From Lucinisca nassula (taxonomy: Eukaryota > Mollusca > Bivalvia > Lucinida > Lucinidae), in NCBI GenBank assembly GCA_963580285.1, contig OY757010.1, forward strand, positions 148,166,675 through 148,230,674: a stretch of DNA of 64,000 bases. The letters are read 5' to 3'. The notes under the pieces were generated by a model. The model saw only the letters and a list, made by a program, of their open reading frames with translations. It had not been told where the DNA came from and made no database searches. The position numbers and the translations under genes were made by a program. Shown here piece by piece: positions 22,125-34,321 of this stretch (position 1 is its first letter; the number at the start of each line of letters is the position of its first letter).

Positions 22125-22955
22125 CTGGTTATATTAATTTGGTCATATTACCCCTTGGCACTGTGCACTTCATCACATTAATTAGTAAACTCCTCGTCTG
22201 GAACCAAAATCGCACACTTCAACACAGAGTCATCGTGAATGTTTCAGTCAAGGTATGTCTTTGTTATATAGAACGAAGCTGAAAATCCTGGATAATAGCT
22301 GAAGCTCTTCAACTCTGTAAAAAGGCAGAGACTTGGCAGAATATAGATCTGTAAAACAGGTGAATGAACAGCCCTATTGATTCATTCTTCTAATGAATGG
22401 AAAAAAGTATCTACTGCTATTAAAAAGAATGACTAGAAAACGGTAAAACCGTGCTGCGGTTGGTTGGTCCATAATTAATAATGATATTGTTCTGATTAAT
22501 AATTTTTACGAGTTATTAACAGTTTTCCTTTTATTTTAAGAAATATATCACGTGACGAACCTTCGTAGGTAAATTCTCCCAATTATACTTCCTCCAATCG
22601 AAGAATCAAATTACTAAATATTCATCCTGACGTAGTTTTCTGCCGTGGTTTATTTTTTGTGATACTTCGTCTTTACGTGTTTATATTGCTAATATATTTT
22701 CATTTCGGATAGCCGTTGGGCCCTTTTATGGAAAAATAACTTTCATCTTGGCTCTCCGCTTGTGACATTTCTATTATAGTGAAGTTATTTTATGTTGGTG
22801 TTTCTTTCCCTTTCAGAATCAGAACTGGTACTGATGATACGTCAAATGACATCCATACACTAGGACCTTGATTATGGGCAGTTAGTCCCTAGCTCTCACC
22901 AAAGAGGTAATCTTAGCTACACCAGCCCCAGCGCCTTCAGCTGTGGAAATGATCG
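22125..22955. other. Apparently single-copy stretch, no gene supported
   Basis: Mixed-composition DNA with no internal repeats and no family shared with the rest of the window. No splice-flanked coding frame was convincing. Confidence 0.35.
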
Positions 22956-22957
22956 CC

Positions 22958-23100
22958 ATTACGAAAACACGCCTTCTCAATTTTGCGACCGAAAAAAACC
23001 CGGGAATTTTCAGATGAAAAATTGAGGTTTTTGTCCTGTTTCTGTTCGAAATATAGACTGTGGGTACACCTTAGATTCACCTCATTGAGCCAACAGCTCA
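22958..23100. mobile_element. Palindromic element, family P, partial
   Basis: TTACGAAAACACGCCTTCTC end plus TTTTCAGATGAAAAATTGAG and TATAGACTGTGGGTACACCT boxes of family P. The right part is lost next to a run of 18 G (23171-23188). Confidence 0.6.
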
Positions 23101-23227
23101 TTCCCGAACAGGTGGGTCGCTTTGTTTTATGCCGTCACTCCATGTTTCGACTTCTTTCTCTAGTGATATTGGGGGGGGGGGGGGGGGGTGGGATCTGATT
23201 GTATCAGTTCCTGATCATTTCTCTTTT

Positions 23228-23410
23228 ATTTTCGAGAAGGCTTTTGACACCTCATGAACCATGAACTACTGAAGTCCTGGGGACTGTTCTAGGTCCGCTG
23301 CTATTTTCCCAGTACATCAATGATATTTCCACTGATATTGATTGATTCAGAAATAAGACGACTGTGTTTGCTACCTGCAATGATATAGAGAGACTAGGAT
23401 GCTGCGCACG
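23228..23410 (+). pseudogene. Non-LTR retrotransposon RT scrap
   Basis: Frame shifts and stops interrupt recognisable RT blocks: EKAFDT (motif A region), then GTVLGPLLFSQYINDIST (motif B and following), then a decayed region. The spacing between them is far too short, so there is an internal deletion. Clade cannot be told. Confidence 0.6.
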
Positions 23411-23529
23411 AAAATGGGGCATGTGATTTCAGCCTGTTAATAGAGAGTACTAGGTTCGTGTCGTTTGATATCAATTTTAATGTTTATCAGGCAAGGCACG
23501 TCAAATGTGATGGCTCTATCTCAAATGGT

Positions 23530-24640
23530 TTAAAGTAATGATAAAGTAGGTCACATGTCAAGGTCAAGATCAAGGTCACAGGTGAATTTCATTTTGTATG
23601 TGTGGGAAGCCCTTGTCATAAGGAACCTACATGCCAAATATGAAGACTCAATCTCAAACGGTTCAAAAGTAATGACAAAGTGACCTACTGATCTACTTTT
23701 TGATTCAACATGACCCACATTCGACTTTGAGCCAGGTACTGTCAAGATGATCATTCTGAGCAAGATATGTGATAATTGGACCAAAACTGTGACCTCTATA
23801 GGTTTTTTCAATGATTTGACCTAACGACATACTTTTTGACCCGACATGACCCATATTCGAACTTGACCAAGATATTGTCATGATCATTTTGAGACAGTGT
23901 GATGATGATTGGACCAAAACCGTGGCCTGTAGAGTGTTGACAATATTTTTCTATGATTTGACCTATTTGACGGGGACGCAAAACCTCAAATCAAACAAAA
24001 ACTTGTCCGAGATATTGTCAAGATGATGATTCTGAGCAAGTTTGATGATGATCGGACCAAAACTGTGGCCTCTAGTGTGTTTACAAGGTTTTTCTATGAT
24101 TCGACCCACTGGCCATTTTTTTATCCGACATGACTCGTATTCGGTCTTGTCCGAGACATTGTCAAGAAGATCATTATGAGTGGGATTGATTATGATCGGA
24201 CCAAAACTGTGGCCTCTAGTGTGTTCACAAGGTTTTTCCATGATTTGACCTACTGTTCTCCCTTTTTTGACCCGACATGACCCATATTCGAACTTGACCG
24301 AGATATTGTTATGGTGAGCATTCTGAGAAAATTTGATGATGATTGGACCAAAACTGTGGCCTGTAGAGTGTTCGCAAGAATGACAACCATTTTCCAGCTG
24401 TAAGTATATGGGACCTTGCGGTTGTTACAGTATATGGGGCCTTGCGGTTGCCATAGCAACCAAAGTTTTTATTCAATTTTGATAAAAAGCTTATGTCTTC
24501 AGTCCCCTACCAGAGGCATGCGACTGAGATCAGCCAGCAGACTGCAGAGATATAACTGGTGAAAGATGCTGACGGACGGACGACGGATCGAATACTATAC
24601 TGTAGGCTCCCTGGAGCCTTCGGGCCAGGTGAGCTAAAAA
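23530..24640 (-). repeat. Tandem array S6, ~110-150-bp unit
   Basis: Units share GATGATGATTGGACCAAAAC, TGTGGCCT and GACCCGACATGACCCATATT boxes. It ends at 24610-24640 with CCTTCGGGCCAGGTGAGCT, the right boundary shared with other arrays. A 30-bp scrap of the family T tail (GACGGGGACGCAAAACCTC) is embedded at about 23970-24000. Confidence 0.7.
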
Positions 24641-24983
24641 CATGTATGCCCAGGCTATAAACCCCTGTTTCACTACATAAAAGTGGAGTTTATGGGGGAA
24701 AAATTATACAGCGCGTTTGTATGATAGTCTGACCAAACACCAAGTGATGCAAAACAAACTATGTTAAAAATTTCAAACTTTAATAATTAAAAAAGTATCG
24801 AAGCAGTACCGATTCATTGTTCAACATGTAAAATTGAAATCGGAAGCATTTACATTTTAGAATAAATAAATAAATAAGTTCAAGTAGAACATTGTAGGCG
24901 TAACACAATCTCTGTTATTGTGTACCTCAGTGACAACCGCTGATCAACTGCTGGTTGCCAAGTTAAACTGGGAAAAATAAGAA

Positions 24984-25735
24984 CAAGAGGGCCCTGGTTC
25001 GCTCACCTGTGTGTCACCGTCTCGAGTACATTCTATTTTTAGCTCTGGTGGCCATCTTGTTCATCCGCAGAGTGATTTAGCTTATTTGGTAGGGAATAAC
25101 CTAGGTAACATTCCTGTGAAGTTTGAATCAAATTGGCCTTAGGGTTTAGGAGGAGTTCACGTTTGAATCAATTTTACAATATTTTTCTATTTTCAGCTCC
25201 GGTGGCCATTTTTTTCATCGGAGCGGGATCGTTTTAGCCTTTTTGGTAGAGGGTCATCTAAGCAACAATACTTCGAAGTTTGAATGAAATTGGCCCAAGG
25301 GTACAGGAGGAATTGTCGTTTGAAGATTTTTTTTTTTATTATTTTTAGCTCTGGCAGCCATCTTGCTCATGGGAGTGGAATGAGTTTTTAACTATTTTGG
25401 TAGGGAGTCAGCTAGGCAACATTCCCGTGAAGTTTTAAATCCAACTGGCCCAAGGGTTTAGAAGGTGTTCGCATTTGAAGCAAATTTACAATGTTTTTCT
25501 ATTTTTAGCTCTTTTGACCATTTGTTAATCGTTTATGCGATTTTCCAAGCGGGTCACCTACAAAACATTCCAATAAAGTTAAGAAGCCTTCATGGTGAAG
25601 TGGTCATGCTATTTGCCTTGTAAACCAGGGGTAGCAGGATCGATCCCGGGCTTCTCCAGACTGTCAAACACACAAACAAACGGACAGTGCAAAAACTATA
25701 ATTTTATTATAACCTCCTACGGGGGCATAAAAATA
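24984..25735 (-). repeat. Tandem array S7 of the GCTCACCTG class, minus orientation
   Basis: Begins AGAGGGCCCTGGTTCGCTCACCTG-like (inverted standard right end), followed by units containing TAGCTC(T/C)GG(T/C)GGCCATC and GTGAAGTTTGAA boxes. A truncated family M SINE (25587-25675) is inserted near the end. Confidence 0.65.
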
Positions 25736-26160
25736 CTTCAGGATAAAGGTCACTAAATGACCTTGACCTTTGGAATTGATAAACTTGGATTCAGCTGATT
25801 GCAAATATCATTTCTGATGCCACAAGTTACAATGCATTAAAAAAATCCACTGTTTTGCCTTTTTTCCCCATACAAATGTCTGAGTGACCAAATTTGACCT
25901 TGCCGTAAAGCAGGTCAAGGTCAACCAAAGGTCATCATTTAAAAAACAAGGGCCCCAAGTCCCCGATGCTGGATACCAGGTTTCAAGGTCATCGGCCATT
26001 CGGTTCCTGAGATGAAGATTTTTAAAGGTTTTTACCAAACATGGGCAATGACCGGTCACATGTCAAAACTTTTGCATGGGTGAGAAGCCCTTGTCATAAG
26101 GTGCCTACATGCCAAATATGAAGGCGCCATCTTAAATGGTTCAATTCTTGTGATAAATTT
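25735..26160. repeat. Diverged tandem/interspersed repeat with GACCTTGACC boxes
   Basis: Shares AATGACCTTGACCTTTGG, AAGCAGGTCAAGGTC and TGAGATGAAGA with the fragment at 19430-19775, then CCTTGTCATAAGG..CCTACATGCCAAATATGAAG with 23610-23645. Confidence 0.5.
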
Positions 26161-26224
26161 TCTTCACTTTTAAAGACATAAATTGGAATTAACTAAACAG
26201 ATATAATGAGCAACAAATGTTTGG

Positions 26225-27200
26225 CACTTGATTTCAATAGAATTCGGAGACTGCGGGGTGGGGAAGAACTGGGCCGACCTGTTTCTTCCCAACCCCTGGG
26301 TAGTGTTGCACAGTTATGTCAGTTATATTGCTGAAGATGTCTTGGGTGGGGAAGAACTGGGCCGGTCCATTTCTTTCCCACCCTTGGTAAGTGTTGTACT
26401 GTTAAGTCAATTGTGACGTTGAAGGTGTCTGGGGCGGGGAAGAACAGGGCCGGCACGTTTCTTTCCCGACCCTGGGTAGTGTTGTACACTTATGACAGTT
26501 ATATCACTGAAGATGTGATTTGAACACCAAACAGTTTTGCTTATTATATGTCTAGTTAATACCAATTTATGTCTTAAAAAGGGAAGAAAATTTATCACAA
26601 TATTTTTTGTAAACAGAAAAAACTGGGGTGGGGAAGAAACAGACCGGCCCAGTTCTTCCCCACCCCCAGTCTCCAAATTCTATTTAGGTTTGAGCTCCAA
26701 ACATTTTGTGCTTATTACAGCTTTTTAGTTTATACCAATGTATGTCTTAAAAAGGGAAGAAAATTTATCACAAGAATTTTTTGTAAACAGAAAAATCTGG
26801 GGTGGGGAAGAATAGGGTCGGCCCAGTTCTTCCCCACCCCCCACTCTCTTAATTCTATTTAGATTTGAACTCCAAACATGTGTTGCTTATTATATCTTTT
26901 TAGTTTATACCAATTTATGTCTTAAAAAGCGAAGGAAATTTATCACAAGAATTTTTGTAAACAGAAAAATCTAGGGTGGGGAAGAATAGGGTCGGCCCAG
27001 TTCTTCCCCACTCCCAGTCTCCAAATTCTATTTAGATTTGAGCTCCAAACAGTTGTTGCTTATTATATCTTTTTAGTTTATACCAATTTATGTCTTAAAA
27101 AGCGAAGAAAATTTATCACAAGAATGTTTTGTAAACAGAAAAATCTGGGGTGGGGAAAAAACGGGCCGGTCCAGTTCTTCCCCACCCCCATACTCCAAAT
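26225..27200. repeat. Hairpin-rich minisatellite, left part
   Basis: Three ~100-bp units (26248-26510) then ~175-bp units (near 26520, 26690, 26867, 27037) each centred on a near-palindrome GGGTGGGGAAGAA..GGGCCGG..TTCTTCCCCACCC. Between palindromes lies a conserved spacer CTTATTATATC..TTATGTCTTAAAAAG. The array continues after the LINE at 30098. Open frames inside (GGGEELGR repeats) are artefacts of the repeat. Confidence 0.85.
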
Positions 27201-27544
27201 TCTATTAGTATAAACATATTTTATTGCATCATAAATCAAGCAACAGGGTCGGGCCACAAGTTCTGCCAACATTAGTTACGGCCCTCCCCTACAAAACAGT
27301 ATTACAGTAATATATACATGCACATGATAGTGGCAAATACAGAGACATTTTGAATACTTCATATGGAGTGATATAACAAATAAACATACATCACATTTTC
27401 CAAAGATGATAAGAAAAAGAAAAAATGGTGAGAAAAAAATGTATAAGATGTATAATGAATAATTAAATAAAGAAAAACAGTGTGATAAAAGATAATAATG
27501 TGAAGATGGAATGAGATGTCATGCTGGCCTAAGAGAGCAGCAGC

Positions 27545-28855
27545 CTAGTTGGCGAACCTTCTAGTATCCTTAATAAATGTTTGTACGGCTGTAAAGATGA
27601 GAGTGTTATATTCTATCGACAGACTAACATCTCCAAATAAAAGAATATTAATATTGAGTGGATGAAAAGCTCTGGTTGATTGGAAAAGAATTACCCTTTC
27701 GTTAGTGTAATGTGAACAGTGAAAAAAATAATGAGCAGCATCTTCGGCTTCGTCAGAGCAACTACAAGTGAAATTAGGTGATAAGTGATTAATATATAAG
27801 TCAAGACGTAAATTACTACAATTATTTCTAATTCTTGCGTGTAAAGCAGACACATACCTGTTACCAGTTCTATAGTGTAATGGGACTTTCGAGTTGTTTT
27901 GATGCCTTTTCAATTGATACTTAAAACTTGCCAGAGACGGCGAATTACGTAATTCGACGTCAAGAGAATTCCATGCTAAAATTGAGGATGGAATACAGGA
28001 TTTGCGAGAGATTTCAGTCCTGCAGAAAGGAGCGGTAACATCTGCTTGGTTTCGGAGATTGTAAGCATTTGCTTCTCCCGCTAAAGGGGGAATTATATCG
28101 GATATATATGTAGGAACGAACCCGTTTATTGATTTATACATATATACAAGTTTTTGCTGTCTGCGACGTTCCAAAAGTGACACCCAGCCACATTCTCTAT
28201 ACAGGTTGTCCAGAGAAACTGATCTGGTTAAGCCTGTAACTATGCGGGCAGCTTCATTCTGAAGTTTTTGAAGCGAGTTAATTTCCTCTACAGTACAGCC
28301 ATCCCACACAACACATGAATATTCGATAATAGGCAACAAGTACGATAAATAAATTTGATTTAATGCAACATGACTAAATGTATATTTCAGTTTCCTCTTT
28401 ATGCCAATAACTTTTGATGCACTGTTTTTAATATTCTCAATATGGGAATGCCATTTACCGTTACTGCTGAAGGTTAGACCTAAATGTTTATGGTCTGTAA
28501 CAAATTTTACGGGAGTTCCATCAAATATTATATTAGGAAGTGATTCAATATGTTTTAAAGTGAAAAGCATTGCTTCTGTTTTAAATGGGTTAAATTTTAT
28601 CAACCACTGAGATGCCCAATTTACTAACATTCGCAAATCATGATTAATGATACCCTCAATGTCATTTAGAGAAGCTGCAGCGCAGAATAGGGAGCTATCG
28701 TCGGCAAATAATCTAGTAAGGCTAAGCAGAGAATCAGATATATCATTGATGTAAACTAAAAATAAAAGGGGGCCTAGAACAGACCCTTGAGGAACGCCGG
28801 CATTTACTCTCCTTAAGGTTGAAGAACTGCTTCTTATAACGACTTTTTGCTTTCC
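27545..28855 (-). pseudogene. LINE ORF2 part 3: RT motifs B-E, thumb and C-terminal Cys/His domain
   Basis: An uninterrupted frame of about 435 codons: motif B AGVPQGSVLGPLLF, YINDIS, motif C LFADDSSLF with both Asp present, HKHLGLTFSS (motif E region), a thumb with RRRQQKLVYMYKSINGFVP, and near the end CSCSDEAEDAAHYFFHC, the Cys/His segment common at the C-terminus of these LINEs. Best fit is a jockey/CR1/I-group element; I did not resolve the clade. The reading frame is well kept, so the copy is not old. Confidence 0.85.
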
Positions 28856-29490
28856 TATCATTGAGGTAATCAGTAATCCAATCCAATAATTCACCGTCTA
28901 TGCCATTTTGTTTTAGTTTAAAAACTAGTCCCTTATGCCACACTCTGTCGAAAGCTTTAGAAACGTCTAAGAAAACCATACTTGAAAATTGGTTATTATC
29001 AAAAGTCTGGCAGATGTGATGATAGATGTCTATAAGTTGAAAGGTTGTTGAATGATTGGGTAAAAAACCAGATTGGTATTTATAAAGTAAATTATTTTCA
29101 TGTAAAAAGTTATAAATGTGTTTAAAAGCTATTCTTTCTTGTAGTTTGCCAACGTAACTTAAGAGAGAAACAGGTCGAAATGTCGAAGGATCAGAATTAT
29201 ATCCCTTTTTGGGTAACGGTATAACATTTGAATATTTATAGATATCTGCAAACTTGCCTTCTCTGAAAGATCTATTAAAGAGTGTACACAGAGGCACGAA
29301 TACTTCATTTGCTACAGATTTTAGCATTTTGATACTAATACCATCTGACCCTGTAGCCTTGTTCGGATTTAAAATTTCAATCAAAGATGCTACCTCTTGT
29401 GGTGTACATGCAATGCTTGATAACCGACTTTGGCATTTATATTCAAAATCAGGCAAGTCGACGTTTTCATCATTGACTGTGGAGATATGT
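28855..29490 (-). pseudogene. LINE ORF2 part 2: RT fingers and motif A
   Basis: Contains LNPNKATGSDGISIKMLK, the FRPVSLLSYVGKLQERIAF block, NNLLYKYQSGFLPNHSTTF and motif A as VFLDVSKAFDRVWHKGL with its catalytic Asp. The frame ends at a shift near 28855, within the DWITDYLNDRK region. Confidence 0.85.
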
Positions 29491-30020
29491 AAAATATTCG
29501 TTTAATAATTCTGCTTTATCTTCTGATGAAAAACAAAAGTCATTTTGCCCAGTAACTGGGAATGAATTTAGAGGTGGAATTAAAGCGGAGCTGGAATTGC
29601 TTTTAACAAAGTGGCGTACCACTTTCCAAAATTGTTTTTTATCATTAGAGTGAAAATCAGAAATAGAAAATTCTAAATTGTTGTAGAATTGCTCTTTTGC
29701 GTGTCGCTTTAAATTGTTAACTTTATTACGAAAGAACTTATATCTTGACAAAGTGTTAGCATTACCTGATTTGTTGAATTTCCGTTTTAATCTATCTCGT
29801 TTTCTAGACACACGTCTTATTTCAGAATCGTACCACGGCTTGTCATCAGGTCTAATAAGGACATTTTTGGGTGGAACACAAGAGTTAACAAATTCAAGAA
29901 AGGTATCATTAAATTTAGAACAGGCTTCATCTAGAGTACCTTCGCTTAGACATGACCAATCATAATTTGAATTTTTTTGTTTTAAAAGTGTAAAATTAGC
30001 TTTTTTATATAAAAAATATT
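29470..30020 (-). pseudogene. LINE ORF2 part 1: linker between endonuclease and RT
   Basis: Minus-strand frame with DKPWYDSEIRR then SRKRDRLKRKFNKSG and NDKKQFWKVVRHFVKSN. These are the usual features between the apurinic-like endonuclease and RT of jockey/CR1-type LINEs. An upstream stop (TAA at about 30014-30016) separates it from the endonuclease remnant, and a one-base shift near 29480-29495 separates it from the RT frame. Confidence 0.8.
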
Positions 30021-30097
30021 AGTCTGTTGAAAGCGCCTTCAGTATAATACTGAAAGGGTAGTGTTATATATGTCGCTTTGTGGTCACTTATATTGGC

Positions 30098-30735
30098 TCT
30101 ATTTAGATTTGAGCTCAAAACATTTGTTGCTTATTATATCTTTATAGTTAATACCATTTTGTCTTCAAAAGCAAAGGAAATTTATCACAAGAATTATTAG
30201 TAGACAGAAGCATCTGGGGTGGGGAAGAACTTGACCTGCCCAGTTCTTCCGCACCACAAGTCTCCAAATTCTATGTAAATTTGAGCGCCAAACGTTTGTG
30301 CCTTGTTATACCTGTTTAGTTAATACTAATTTATGTCTTAAAAAGCAAAGAAAATTCCTCAAAGATGCTTGAATATGGATGCATATTTTATTGCATCTCC
30401 ATCAATGGTGTAGCATAGAGCAAATTTTGTCATTCAAGCTAAAAGACTCAGAACTTATTCAGAATGGTCTCATTTCTCATTTATAACAAATTGTGAGCTG
30501 AAAATTACTCGTTGACTATGGTTCTGAAAAAAAAAATCAGGTGGAGAAGAAACTGACTGGGTGGGGAAGAAACTGACTAGTCAGTTTCTTCCCCCGGGGA
30601 AGAACCGGGCCGGCCCAGTTCTTCCCCCGGGGAAGAAACGGGCCGGCCCAGTTCTTCCCCGGGGAAGAACCGGGCCGGGGGAAGAAACTGACCGTTACAC
30701 AGGCATGGATACTTGTTTCCATAAGCTATGAAACA
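30098..30735. repeat. Hairpin-rich minisatellite, right part
   Basis: Two spacer-type units (30104-30360) continue the array, then at 30540-30700 a dense cluster of GGGGAAGAA / TTCTTCCCC arms around GGGCCGGCCC, partly back-to-back. This cluster can form several alternative hairpins. Confidence 0.8.
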
Positions 30736-31015
30736 TCTTGGACTCAAGTGAGCGATCCAGGGCCATCATGGCCCTCTTGTTTTATCATTATTTCTGCTTG
30801 AAACATGAACTGTGGTTACCCTTTTGAATCGCCGAGACAGCTCTTACGAGTACCACAAATTACGTTTTAACCCTTTTGAGCCGCCTCGCCGAGGCGGTTC
30901 TGATGAGTACCCACAAACTATGTTTTGGGCGCAAATAAGAAAACTACGGAAATTTTCATCTGTAAATTTTCATTTTTAGTGATACATTTTTCAATGTAGT
31001 TGAATAAACCTGTTT
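30736..31015. mobile_element. Array end plus family P palindromic element
   Basis: AAGTGAGCGATCCAGGGCC and ATGGCCCTCTTGTTTT are the standard array right end. Next come TTTCTGCTTGAAACATGAAC, GAGCCGCCTCGCCGAGGCGG (a perfect GC hairpin) and GAGTACCCACAAACTATG, all family P. Confidence 0.6.
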
Positions 31016-31017
31016 TA

Positions 31018-32765
31018 TGCTCACCTAAGCACGAAGTGCTCAAGGTTAGCCATTGTATTCGCTTTTTAACCGTCGTCCGCGCGTCCGTCAACAATTTCTT
31101 CAAATGGCATCTCCTCCGAAACCACAGTGCCAATTTTGAAATAATTTCACAGGAATATTCCTTAAGTGACCCTCTACCAAGTTGCTAATATGTTTCCGCT
31201 CCGATGCGCAAAATGGCCGCCAGAGCTAAAATAGAAAATCTTTAAACGACATCTCCTCCTAGGCTTATGGTCCAATTTCAAAATAATTCTATAGGAATGT
31301 TCCTTAGATTGCTAAAATTGTTCCGCTCCGCTAAACAAAATGGCCGCCAGCAGAGCTAAAAATAGAAAAAAACGATATCTCCTCCTAGGCTAATGGTCCG
31401 ATTTCAAAATAATTTCGTAGGAATATTGCTTATGTAACCTCTACCAAAACTGCTATAATAATTCCGCTCCGCTCGATAAAATGACCGCAAGAGCTAAAAA
31501 TAGAAAAACCTTTTAACGACACCTAGGCTAATGGCCCGGTTTCAAAATAATTTCACAGGAATGATCCTTAGATGACCCTCTACCAAAATTGCTTATATGC
31601 CTAAAATAGAAAAACCTTAGAAAAACCTTTAAACGAGATCTCCTCCTAGGCTAATAGTCCAATTTCAAAATAATTTCACATGAATATTCCTTGGGTGACC
31701 CTCTACCAGAATTGCTAAAATGGTTCCACTCGCTGAAAAAATGGCTACCAACGCTAAAAATAGAAAAAAAAACTAACTTTTAAACTACATTTCCTCCTAA
31801 TGGTCCGATTGCAAAACAATTTCACATGCATGTTCTTTGGGTGATACTCTACTAGAATTGGTAAAATGGTTCTGTTCCGCTGAATAAATTGGCCACCAGA
31901 GCTCAAAATAGAAAATAATAATCCAATTTCAAAATTATTTCACAGAAATGTTCCTTTTTTGACCCTCAACCAATATTGCTAAAATAATTCGCTTCACTGT
32001 TCAAAGAAAAAAAACTTTGAATGACATATAGTCATCATACCCCTAGGTCAATGGCGCAATTTCAAACCCAATGCACAGAAATGTTTCTCTTTTATTTTGT
32101 ACCAAAATTGATTAAATGGTATGGCTCAGCTTTGGTCTGTTCCATTGAAACATCCCATCTCAAAGTAAGTATTATTATTTTGATGATTGAAGGGTGGTTG
32201 GGTGAGGCAAATGTGACGTGTAATTTGCGACACTAGGCCGTCCAACAGATATTCGCTTACAGTAGGGCAAGACCTGTTGTCCTTGTAGCAGGTAAGGGTA
32301 GAGGGGGGGTGTTGTTATTTTTTCTGTTTTTACACTTCCATTCTTTTTTGTCTTTCTCCACTATCCATCCCTTTCATCTCCTCCACTATGTTTTCTCCCT
32401 TTCTCTGGGAGACGACACAAAATGACCCACAAGGGTTGAAATGTCATTAAACGCAAAACAATCAATCAATCTTGTACTGATGATTGCTTAAATTTCTGGA
32501 ATGGATTTGCTCTGCTGAACAAAATGTCGATATTACTGCAGAGATTAAGATAGAAAAATCATTAAAGAACATCTTCTTCAATGGTTCAGTTTCAAAATAA
32601 CTTTGACATAAATGTTTCTTGAGTGAACCTGTACCAAAAGTGCTTAAGTGGTCCTGCTCTTCTATACAAAATGGCTGTCAGAGCTAAATATAGAAACACC
32701 TGTAAACAACAATGTTAGTACATCATAACTCAGGTGAGCGAGTTATGTCCATCATGAACCTCATG
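31018..32765 (+). repeat. Tandem array S8, ~120-bp unit, of the GCTCACCTG class
   Basis: Starts with the hairpin GCTCACCTAAGCACG..GTGC and ends at 32720-32765 with AACTCAGGTGAGCGAGTTAT and a TGTCCATCATGAACC box. Units carry GACATCTCCTCCTAGGC, CAATTTCAAAATAATTTCAC, GGAATGTTCCTTAG and CAAAATGGCCGCCAGAGC. A SINE-like insert at 32235-32475 splits it. Confidence 0.8.
32235..32475 (+). repeat. SINE-like insert (family W) in array S8
   Basis: GTAGGGCAAGACCTGTTGTC, CAGGTAAGGGTAGAGGG, a pyrimidine-rich middle (TTTCTCCACTATCCATCCC), TCTCTGGGAGACGACACAAA and an (AATC)n tail. The copy at 58488-58795 has the same order of boxes, and a distant part occurs at 12410-12690. Confidence 0.65.
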
Positions 32766-33064
32766 TTGTACTTGATTAGTTTCGTTAAGTAACGCTATGT
32801 TCTAAATGTGACTTCAAATTACATTGAATTAGATTTGCCGAGACTGATTATTTGATTGTTCTGAAAACTTTGAAGATTGTCCAACGATTGTCCAAAGTTG
32901 TGTAGACCTGTCACTTATTGCTAAAAAAAATCATCTCGCTTACACCTCGACAAACAGAATTTTAGACAGAATGCTTTGCAGATCATGGCATTGATGTTAA
33001 AACCACGTCAGCCTTAAGACTACCAAAGGCTAAATCCTGGTGGGACTTTAAATTTGGAAAAAAG

Positions 33065-33300
33065 GACCAGGTCACCTAAAAATATACCATATCTTGAATG
33101 CACATTTATGAAGAAGAAAACCTTTCTTTTGTATGGAAAACCAGGGATATATATTGTTTTTCTAATTTCTGCTCAAAAAATAGATCGTGAGTACTCGCTA
33201 GAACCAACTTGCCGGGGCACTTCTAACATGTAGCCAAATTCTATGTTTTGAGCGGAAATTTATGAAGCATAATTATCAGAATTTATCTGAACAATTTCAT
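33065..33300. mobile_element. Palindromic element, family P, diverged copy
   Basis: TTTCTGCTCAAAAAATAGAT, GTGAGTACTCGCTAGAAC and TTCTATGTTTTGAGCGGAAA surround the usual palindrome. Ends are degraded. Confidence 0.55.
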
Positions 33301-33790
33301 GATTTGGTGCGAATATGTTCATTATGTCACGGTTTGACTATGCGTATTTTCCGCTCTCAATCTGCATTAGAAAATTTATCAGTTTTCCACCCTTTGCAAA
33401 ATACCTGAAATTCGCACCCCTCTCCCTTTTTCAGAGTCTGCGTTCGGCCGGAATCATATTCAAAACTGTTGCTGTATATATGGCGAACAGTGCCGACCCT
33501 GGTCGGAAGGAATGTACTGTCTATCCGATTTGGGTCTAAGCTGTATGTCTAATAACGAAAACCACCTTCAAAAGTCTGGGCTGCTCATTTTTGCTCTTAA
33601 ACTTAAGTTTTTAGCGAAAGTGCGAAAAGTTTTTATTTACGTTTCGTATACGTATATACTCGACTCTATCTAACAGTTTTATGAATGGAAAGTTCCGAAA
33701 GTCGTCACGTGATAGCGTGGCCTAGATTAAGACATTGCTATTGTTTTCCTTTCATTGTGTGAACAACCTGGCATTCTTATACTATTTCAT

Positions 33791-34321
33791 TTAACTCTTA
33801 AATGCCACTATTCAAGCAAACAGTGTAGTCCCTGTGTTACCGTCTGAGCAGACTCCACGTTCCGCGGCGTCTGATCTGGGTATTCGGTATTTGCCAAACC
33901 CAGCACACGATTCCTGTCCAGACTATATAAATACCTCTGACCGCCATGTAACATCGATAGAAATAGTGCGACCATAATATTGTTTTTTCCCAAATCAGTG
34001 ATGGTCACGTGGTCAACAGCAGGAATTCGGATTATTCCATTTAGTAAATTTGCGTAAATTTAACTCTTAAATGCCACTATTCAAGCAAACAGTGTAGTCC
34101 CTGTACTACCGTCTGAGCAGACCCCGCATTCCGCGGCGTCTGACCTGTGTATTCGGTGTTTGCCATACCCAGCACACGATTCCTGTCCAGACTATATAAA
34201 TAGCTTTGATCGCCATGTAACATCGATAGAAATAGTGCGACCATAATATTGTTGTTCCCAAATCAGCGATGGTCACGTGGACAACAGCAGGAATTCGGAT
34301 TATTCCATTTAGTAAATTTGG
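33791..34321. repeat. Tandem duplication of a ~269-bp segment carrying the hairpin core
   Basis: TTAACTCTTAAATGCCACTA begins both units (33791 and 34060). Each holds a GCAAACAGTGTAGTCCCTG core and a long body with TCCTGTCCAGACTATATAAA and AATAGTGCGACCATAATATT. The units are only slightly diverged. Beyond the second unit is a perfect hairpin of TTGGGTCGATTGT-type arms (34318-34345). Confidence 0.8.

Larger units (their letters stand above)
27207..30097 (-). mobile_element. 5'-truncated LINE (non-LTR retrotransposon), 2.9 kb, inserted in the minisatellite
   Basis: TCTATT occurs at 27201-27206 and 30098-30103, and removing the element with one copy restores a minisatellite unit, so this is the insertion boundary. 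The 5' end cuts through the endonuclease domain: only its last motif, SDHKATYITLPF, survives near 30050-30090. The body then carries linker, full RT and a C-terminal Cys/His domain. An AATAAA is near the 3' end; there is no long poly-A. Frameshifts make it inactive. Confidence 0.9.

Noticed and set aside
26407..26728. Proteins with GGGEELGR repeats
   Set aside because: Produced by the hairpin minisatellite; repeated similarly at 27078-27272 and 30537-30722.
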